This document shows, piece after piece, positions 57,307-64,000 of a stretch of 64,000 nucleotides of DNA (within the stretch, counting starts at the first letter, position 1; every line of letters begins with the position of its first letter). The notes under the pieces were generated by a model that was given only the letters and a program-made list of their open reading frames with translations, had not been told where the DNA came from and made no database searches. The position numbers were made by a program, and so were the translations under genes. This stretch comes from Certhia americana. Taxonomy: Eukaryota; Chordata; Aves; Passeriformes; Certhiidae. The stretch covers positions 6,540,022 to 6,604,021 of the forward strand of contig CM031878.1 in the NCBI GenBank assembly GCA_018697195.1, written 5' to 3'.

Positions 57307-59031
57307 AACACTGACAGAATGAATCCTTTGCTAAATAAAATATGTACAAAATGAATGAGAGAAAGCAAAGACCCACAATGAAAGAGGATTGTGAAAATGA
57401 GTCCTAGAAAACAAGCACAGTCATTTTTCTACAGGACCTTCAAGTAAGTTACAAGTCAGCAAAATCCATTGATACTGGGGCACTAGAGATACCAATACTC
57501 ACTACTGAGTAAATGGGAAACAGGCACATTATCAGTTTGCAAATGCTGCTCAGGGAAAAAGCAAGGAAAGGTCTAGAACTTCAGAGGTGTTCTTCTCAGA
57601 TGGCCCCATATTTGAAGGCAGATAGAGCTGTCTTTGGTGTGCTGAGTTAATACAAACATCAGCACCATGAACATGTTTTTTTGGTCCAGGTAAAGACAAT
57701 ATGAACAGTGTAAGCCTAAGGCAGGGCACAGCCCTCTAGGTCGAAGAAGAAGGTTAAAACCTTTTTCCTGGAAAACTGGAAATTCACAATGAAATGAGAG
57801 TTATGAGTCAGCCCCAACATGTGATTCACAGGACTCAGGTCACTTGTGCAGTATTGATCAGTAAGCTGAAAATGATCTGGTCTTCTTGTCACTGACCTTT
57901 GAGAGCTACTGCAGAACCACGAATTGAATCTCTATGGGGTAGTGTTTGGCACTTACACTGTAGAGATAAAGAAAAGGGAGGCTAAAAAGCTCCATGAAAT
58001 TTACTCTGCAGGGGGAAACTGCTACAGGAGTTGGCAAGAATCTTAATAAGGGGTTGTAGAGCAGTCCATCAATGTGAGCACCTTAAATTGATGTCCTTAT
58101 GGTTTGGAAGGCATATACAATCAGCTGCACTAGAACACTGTTTCTCGTTCCCACGGTTGTATCCAGTGATATATCAAATGCAATAATTGCATATTTGAAT
58201 AATTCATAGGTACAGTAAATTTGGCCAGATACAAGTGAATATCAAAATTCTGGTCTCTGAAGTGTTTGATTCAGCTGTAGCAGAGAATTGAAGGTTTATG
58301 GTACAAACCTTGCTTCTCAGGTGTCTTTCATCCTGCCCTGTGACTGCAGTTAGGAAAAAAAAAGAAAAAAGAGAGAGAGTTTTTATTTCAAATGGTTCAT
58401 TTTTCCACTTAGCTGAGCTTCATCCAACCTTTTTGAAATATTGGGTAGAAGGCTGAGCTGGAGGGGAAAGGAGAACAGCAGTCAAGTCATTTCCCAAGCA
58501 AGAAGCAGAGTAAATGAAAACTCTGTGCTTTGTCTGGAAAAGTACTAACCACAACCATGATCGGGCTAAGTTCTCGGGCAGTGTCAATCACCAGCTCCTC
58601 TGAAGCCAGTGAAGTGACACTGATTTATGGCAGCCAAAGATTCAGGCCCACTATTACTTATTTAACTCTAAATGTTCTCCTAGCAGAGATGTTTCAATTA
58701 TTTCCAGTTCTAGAGGGTCGCCATTCTGGCTGCTCTGGTCTTCTTAGAGCAGAGATACAAGGGAATGATCATACCCACCTCCAAATATCATGATGGCTTG
58801 TTTTAAAAATACCTTTTTAAGATAATTACTTACAAATAGAAGGAAATCTCTTGTACCCATGGAAAGCTGCAGCTCCACACTCAAGTAATCCTCTTTTGAA
58901 AGCAGATTTCTCCCATTTATTGAGGATACATTCTCCCTCCCCAGCTCTTCATATCCCTTTTTCCTGTGTAAAACAGATCCAGCAGCTGGGCTGCCTGAAG
59001 CATCTGTTCTATGCAGAGCAATAACACTCTA

Positions 59032-59062
59032 AAATCCTCACAGTGACAAGATGTGAGGATTT
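59032..59062. repeat. perfect hairpin, 11-bp arms
   Basis: AAATCCTCACA, a 9-nt loop, then TGTGAGGATTT, downstream of CELF4. Confidence 0.95.
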
Positions 59063-60433
59063 GCCTACCTTTGAAATTTCTGGTTCTATGATGCCCAGTC
59101 CTTGATGCCAAAGATATTTTTTGGTTTATTTGGATGTGCTGTAGACCGTGGTTTTCATGGCAGACCCTTAAATGCAGGTTGCTCCAAAAGAAAACAGGTT
59201 TTCACTACCTTGATTTCTAAGGATTTGGAAACAATTGGACCATTAAAACCATGGGCTGTGCAGTCAGCTAAAAATTTGTCTTTGCTAAATAAGATTCTCT
59301 ATTTTTCTCTACTCTCTTGAAACATCTTCACTCATGAGCAGAGGTCGTATCCCATTTGCCGTGATGTACGACAAGTGAATGCTCTCCATGCTCTTTATTT
59401 TCCTCTGTGCGTTCTCCTTGCATGGTACATATTTCTCCATCATGGCAGATTGGACACTGGGAAAGGAAACCAGGCAAGCAGCCCAATGCCAGTGGTAGGA
59501 AAAATGTCAGTTTTAAGAGATTTGGTGCTTTCAGAAGAGGGTTCATTTTGGGGGGGAGGTGGTGTCTGTCTTCTGCTCAGGTTACAAGGGCACTGTTTAG
59601 ACCTGACCATACAGGCTTGTTATACAAAATATCAGCAGGAATTTCTACAGGCCTTGTTCCCATTACCCATGAAGACCAATAGAGAAAGGTGTACAGATCT
59701 TCATCAGGAGTAGAGGAATAGCGCACATCTGGAGAGCTATTCCTTCACTTAAACCTGAATGGAAGAATTAATGTCCTTTGATGGCTTTGTTGTGAAGCAT
59801 GCTAGCATGCAGTTAGTAATTAGGAAAGGCACACAGGCTAGCGCCATGGTTATCTCTGGGGTCTTTTCTCTTTCAGCACAGACCCACTTCCTGACAGCCT
59901 GACTTCTGGTAGTCACCAGGGGTTCCTGGAAGTAACCCCAGGATACCACTTGGGATTAAAATGCAAATAATCTCTTTCTTCAGAAATGCTCTAGAATAAA
60001 TGAGTTGTCCTGAGGTTCACAGGTACCTGAAGAAGTGCTGGGCCTATCCTTCATCCGGGGAAAGAAAGTAGTCTTTAAAAGAGTAATGATGCTTTGTGCC
60101 AGCTAAAGGCTTGCTGTGGGATTTGGCCACTTACACGCAGGGAGCAGAAATCTTCTGCTTTTTCTCTTCTAATCTTTTGAATTGACTCTGTAATTTTTTT
60201 CCCCAAGTTGCGTGTGCTCAGTGTGTTCTGTCAATGTGGGAAGTGGTAATGTCACTCTGCTAGGTGTTTTATGGTTCACAGAAGGCAGGATTTGTATTGA
60301 GATAGACAGATAGATGGATGTCTGGTGCCTGTACACAATGTATTACAGAGATTGACCCAAAATTTTCAACACTAAAATCCCAAACGATAGACTGAGGAAA
60401 TCTCTGTCTGGGAGGTTTCAGATGGATTTTATC

Positions 60434-60456
60434 TTTTTTTTTTTTTTTTTTTTTTT
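60434..60456 (+). repeat. T homopolymer, 23 nt
   Basis: An uninterrupted T run in the downstream region. No associated element recognised. Confidence 0.95.
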
Positions 60457-60949
60457 CTGATTAATAAAGGCCTTTAAAGGCATATCATCCCTGTCCTTTT
60501 GCCCAAATAATTGGAGAAGATCAGAGTAAAGAAGGAGCAATAGCAAATAAGTAGTCTACATTTTCTCAGGTGTCAATGTAATGGAGGTCAGACATGCCAC
60601 ACTGAGAAGGGAAGGATACACAGGTAGGGAAGTCTGGTGTTCATTCAGATAAGGAATTTTCATGGTGACAAAGGAGGAGGGGAATCCTGTTGCCCATGTA
60701 GATGGTGGACTCAGGCAAGGTGGCAGTGATGCTCATGCTCCCCTGACCAGCCAGGCTCAGGGCCACACTGAGATCTAGGCTCTCCCTGTGCACGAGAGGG
60801 AAATGGAAAGGAACAGAAGCTCTGGCTGATGGGAGCAGTAGGGACACCATCCTGCCAAGCTGCCTGCAGAGCCTGGAGCTGCCTCCTAATGAAGGCAAGC
60901 GGCTGGTCACAACTGGAGGCGAGCTGTTCCCCATTTGTTTGTGCTCCTC

Positions 60950-61290
60950 AGAGTGGCAGGGATCCGCTCTCCATCAGAATAATCCAATTGAACAAAATGA
61001 TTCATATTAGCAGGCACATCTGTCTGAGGCCAAAGCAGAACCCTGGTGTTAGTTTAATAAATGGCGTTCATTAAACTCAGCTGAAAATATAATCTGGAGA
61101 GACTGATGGGGTGAACAGAGCAAAGAATAAGCAAAAAGAGTTAGCAATTATCAGATGTCATTTGTTCTACTGGTACCATGGAATTGGAGCTTGTTTGCTG
61201 AAATCTTAATTTCATTTTGCTGAGGCAGAATCCATCAGAGAAGCTTATGCTGCAGCTATGATTCCTGTTTGTCAGCCCTTGGTAGGGAAT
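60950..61290. promoter_or_regulatory. candidate conserved non-coding block downstream of CELF4
   Basis: Repeat-free text with ATCAGAATAATCCAATTGAAC, GTTTAATAAATGGCGTTC, GTTAGCAATTATCAGATG and AAATCTTAATTTCATTTTGC. It resembles a long-range enhancer of the kind scattered around CELF4 in amniotes, but this is unconfirmed. Confidence 0.3.
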
Positions 61291-63439
61291 ATGGCATTTT
61301 TCTTTCCTCCTTTTCTACCAGACAGAGCTCTGAAGGAGCACAGATCCCAGCAGAGAGCCCAAGGACAGGAAAGACAGAGGGAGTAGCCTTTCCTTTGCCA
61401 TGAAAAGACTGCTAAGTAAAGTTCCCTGTGCTGCAATGGAGATAACATAGATAGTGCTTTGGGACAGGAACTTTAGGTATTTCCAACACAGCAGAAGCCA
61501 TAAATCTTCCCAGTTCCTCTGCCGTTTCCCCTCCATACCAAGACAGTGTATGAACACTTCTCACTTGACTTCAGAAGTATTTTACACTCTACAGGGTAGG
61601 GGCCAGTATTTCCACTGGCAAATGTTTCCCTCTTTTCAGACTATACAAAGGTTGGGTTCTTCTTGGTGGTCAGGTCAGGGAAACTCCTACTGCTGTGCAC
61701 TGGTGGCTGTCTAAGGCAGCAGAGGGCAGGAGGCACAGGCGTGGACATTGAGGTGCTGGAGGCACCCCACATATCCTGAGCTTAACACTGATGGTCTGGG
61801 GCTGCCTCCTTCAGGCCCAGCTCTCACTCTGTTCCAGTTCAGCCTGCTCAGTTATCTGGCATTAATATTCCTTGCCATAAGTCTCCACACAAAACACTGA
61901 ATCCAGAGGGAGTGCTCTTAAGAGGGAGAGCTGCCTTTCCCAATTCCTGTTGAGCAGAGACAAGCTTCTTGGGACTGACTCACAGAATGGTCAGCATTTG
62001 AAGATTGGCTGGACAACCGGTTTCTTGCAAGTTGCTTTGGTTTTGTTTAGTTTTAACTTGTCCCTATGGATATTCAAATGGTCCTTGGTGTGCTCCAGGG
62101 GAAGGCAAGAGAGGATTTTATATTTATAGACTTGCCAGAGCTATCGAGTCCTAGCCAGTTAGAAAAAAATCAAAAGAATAATGGAGGAGAAGGGAAAGCT
62201 TGACCTCATGAGTTTTCAGCGTTGATTAGTTTGTTGGTGTCAGGAACCTTTTCTTGTTCAGGGCAGACTAACTGTGAAATAACTTTTTTCCCTCTACTCT
62301 TTAATCTGTCTCCTGTACTCCCAAGGGGAAGGAGGAGCCAATACCTGACTTTGGAGTTCTGCTTCAGAGGGAGCAAGTGCATGGATTTGCACACCAGCAG
62401 CAAGGGGCTGGTGGATCTGGGTTTTTTCCAAGATTCATCTCCTCAGTGTGCCCTTTGGCAAGAAGCGGAACACCCTCAATTTCCCTCAAAATTGTGTGAG
62501 AATCAGTTGCCAACACTACCTGTTCTGGACATGGTCAGAGGTTTGTCTTGCCCTGGGGAGCACAGAAGAGGGAGGGAGAGTTGCAGAGATGGGCAGCATC
62601 TTTCTGATATTTGCCCAGGATTTCACCAGGCCTCCTTTACAACAGTGGAAGTGGGTGAGACATGCACTGAATCCCACCTCTTGCCCACTACTTGCTCAGG
62701 CTAATCCTGAGCTTTTTGGCACAGGGAGGAGCATAAAGGCTTAGGTTAGGACCCCATCATTTGTGTGAGATTGCTGAGAAACTTGCTGAATTTGCTTGGT
62801 ACAGCTCTGTGGATCAGGGAATGATAGCACACCCAAGCCAGCACAGCTGCAGGCACAAGGGGACATGCTTCATAAGCACAGGCTATCTGAGGTGACAATG
62901 AACCAGAAACCCAAAGAACTAAGACTGATCAGACTCAACTGGATGCAAATAGAATTTGGGATTTATTTTCAATTCTCTTTTCAAAGTACATTGAAGGAAT
63001 CTTATGAACCAGACATCATGGGAATCAGCACATTGGTTTCCAGTGATTTCAGGAAAAAAAAAAAAAAAAAAGTGTTGTTTTGGATTTCTTTTTAAATTCT
63101 CTGACAAAAAGTTTTGACTATTTTTAAGCAGTGATAATGTTTGACTGATCACCTGCATTTTCCACCCAGAAAGGCTTTGAGCAAAAATGTGATCCAGCTC
63201 TAAATTAGAATCATATAAATACCTCTGCTATAGCAGTGAAATGAGTCACAGACATAAGTCACATGCATAAGTGTTTTCAGAATCAAATTCTGAGATACTA
63301 AAATTCACCAAGAGATGTGAATTCTTCATATGGAAACTACTCCAACTATATGGTGGAATTCTTGCCTTATCTTTCTACAACTCAGAGTTACCATCTCCTT
63401 AGTAAAAGTATCTTCTTTTAGAAGCTTCAGACAGACTTT

Positions 63440-63680
63440 GGCTTCAAAAATGTTTGTGGAACTTCTAACAAAAAATTATGAATATTTAATAATTAATAGA
63501 ACTGTGTAAGCTTATTGAGTCGTCCTGGACTTTAATCAATTTGGAATATTTGGGGCACCAGTTTCCTCCTCAGGTACATCAGAGCTTTAGTGCAATTAAA
63601 ACAAGCAGGAAATATTTTTAGCTAATTGCACTGTGCACCTTGAAGGTAATTCGAAGCTGCAGGCAAAAAAAATAAAATAC
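63440..63680. promoter_or_regulatory. candidate conserved non-coding block with an inverted TAATT pair
   Basis: Contains AATATTTAATAATTAATAG, GACTTTAATCAATTTGG and the exact inverted pair at 63589-63632. Dense AT-rich cores with no repeat content. Confidence 0.3.
63589..63632. repeat. inverted repeat with 10-bp arms and a 24-nt loop
   Basis: AGTGCAATTA at 63589-63598 and TAATTGCACT at 63623-63632 are exact reverse complements. Both contain a TAATT homeodomain-like core, and the pair lies inside a candidate conserved block. Confidence 0.9.
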
Positions 63681-64000
63681 CAGAAGGAGTAATTGAGTGC
63701 TGCAAGCTGGGAGTTTGTGTTTCTGGCTGCATTCTGATTTAAAGGGGTGTAGAAACTGGGCATGAAGCTGAACAACCTTGGCAGAAGGAGAGTGAAATCT
63801 CACCTCTGGAGAACAGTCCCAGCAGACCCAGCAGCCCTGCCTCTGGCACAGGACCAGCTTTGAGAGGGTCACTGGAGAACCTGTCCCTGAAGGGGATGTC
63901 AGTCTGGGAGAAGAGCTGGGGTCTCCTCCTTTTGCAACCCCACACAAGCACCACTCCCCCCACACAAGCATACCCTTCCTGCACCTGGTGAGCAACTACA

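Larger units (their letters stand above)
51191..64000. other. CELF4 3' UTR and downstream non-coding DNA
   Basis: No second gene is recognised in these 12.8 kb. The region holds the presumed CELF4 3' UTR, homopolymer runs (54740-54769, 55149-55173, 60434-60456, 63053-63070), a degenerate GTGAG-type tandem stretch (54942-54989), an (AGC)6 run, a perfect hairpin at 59032-59062 and three candidate conserved blocks. Open stretches such as 53876-54355 (minus) and 62222-62704 (plus) lack recognisable domains. Where the CELF4 transcript ends cannot be fixed from sequence. Confidence 0.6.

Noticed and set aside
59797..59810. 14-bp palindrome GCATGCTAGCATGC
   Set aside because: About four palindromes of this size are expected in 64 kb by chance.
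62222..62704. 160-codon open frame downstream of CELF4
   Set aside because: No recognisable domain and unusual residue mix (many Cys, Ser, His). Overlapping frames are also open, which points to composition rather than coding.
1..64000. tRNA, rRNA, CRISPR, phage, or bacterial features
   Set aside because: No tRNA-like B box with cloverleaf, no rRNA text and no regular spacer array. The intron-exon structure and CR1 repeats show a vertebrate genome.

Overview
The window is vertebrate genomic DNA, most likely from a bird. It holds the 3' half of one gene, CELF4 (CUGBP Elav-like family member 4, formerly BRUNOL4), on the + strand. The case for a bird is: (i) diverged CR1 LINE 3' ends with the typical ATTCTATG-type tails are the main interspersed repeat; (ii) no Alu, B1 or L1 sequence was seen; (iii) the peptides match the amniote CELF4 protein almost residue for residue. 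A 100-base N gap next to a 44-base A run shows this is an assembled scaffold. I cannot name the species. Human CELF4 is on 18q12, a segment I believe maps to the avian Z chromosome, but nothing in the window tests that.

Layout: bases 1-4521 are the end of an intron whose 5' exon lies outside the window. Six coding exons follow: 4522-4669, 9367-9516, 21626-21688, 23343-23423, 29624-29767 and 51024-51151 (stop TGA at 51149-51151). Joined, they encode 237 residues. These are the C-terminal part of the divergent linker (Met/Gln/Ala-rich, then Pro/Gly/Ala-rich) and the third RNA recognition motif (RRM3), ending in the basic tail ...RPY. The four middle exons are all multiples of 3 with phase-1 ends, so each could be skipped in frame. 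RRM3 is split by a 21.3 kb intron inside its RNP1 motif. The 12.8 kb after the stop holds the 3' UTR and then intergenic or UTR-intron DNA; no other gene was recognised there.

The non-coding part contains about ten CR1 fragments, among them a heavily decayed antisense reverse-transcriptase segment near 43.9-44.7 kb. It also has several perfect inverted repeats, some homopolymers and short tandem repeats, one 37-bp tandem duplication, and seven AT-rich, repeat-free blocks that look like candidate conserved non-coding elements. I see no rRNA or tRNA gene, CRISPR array, prokaryotic feature or intact mobile element. The most useful observations concern CELF4 RNA processing: an internal alternative donor in the RRM3 exon, a tandem donor whose second site causes an immediate stop, a weak donor followed by an in-frame stop, and a donor 39 nt after the stop codon beside a UG repeat. 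I found no new multi-gene system.
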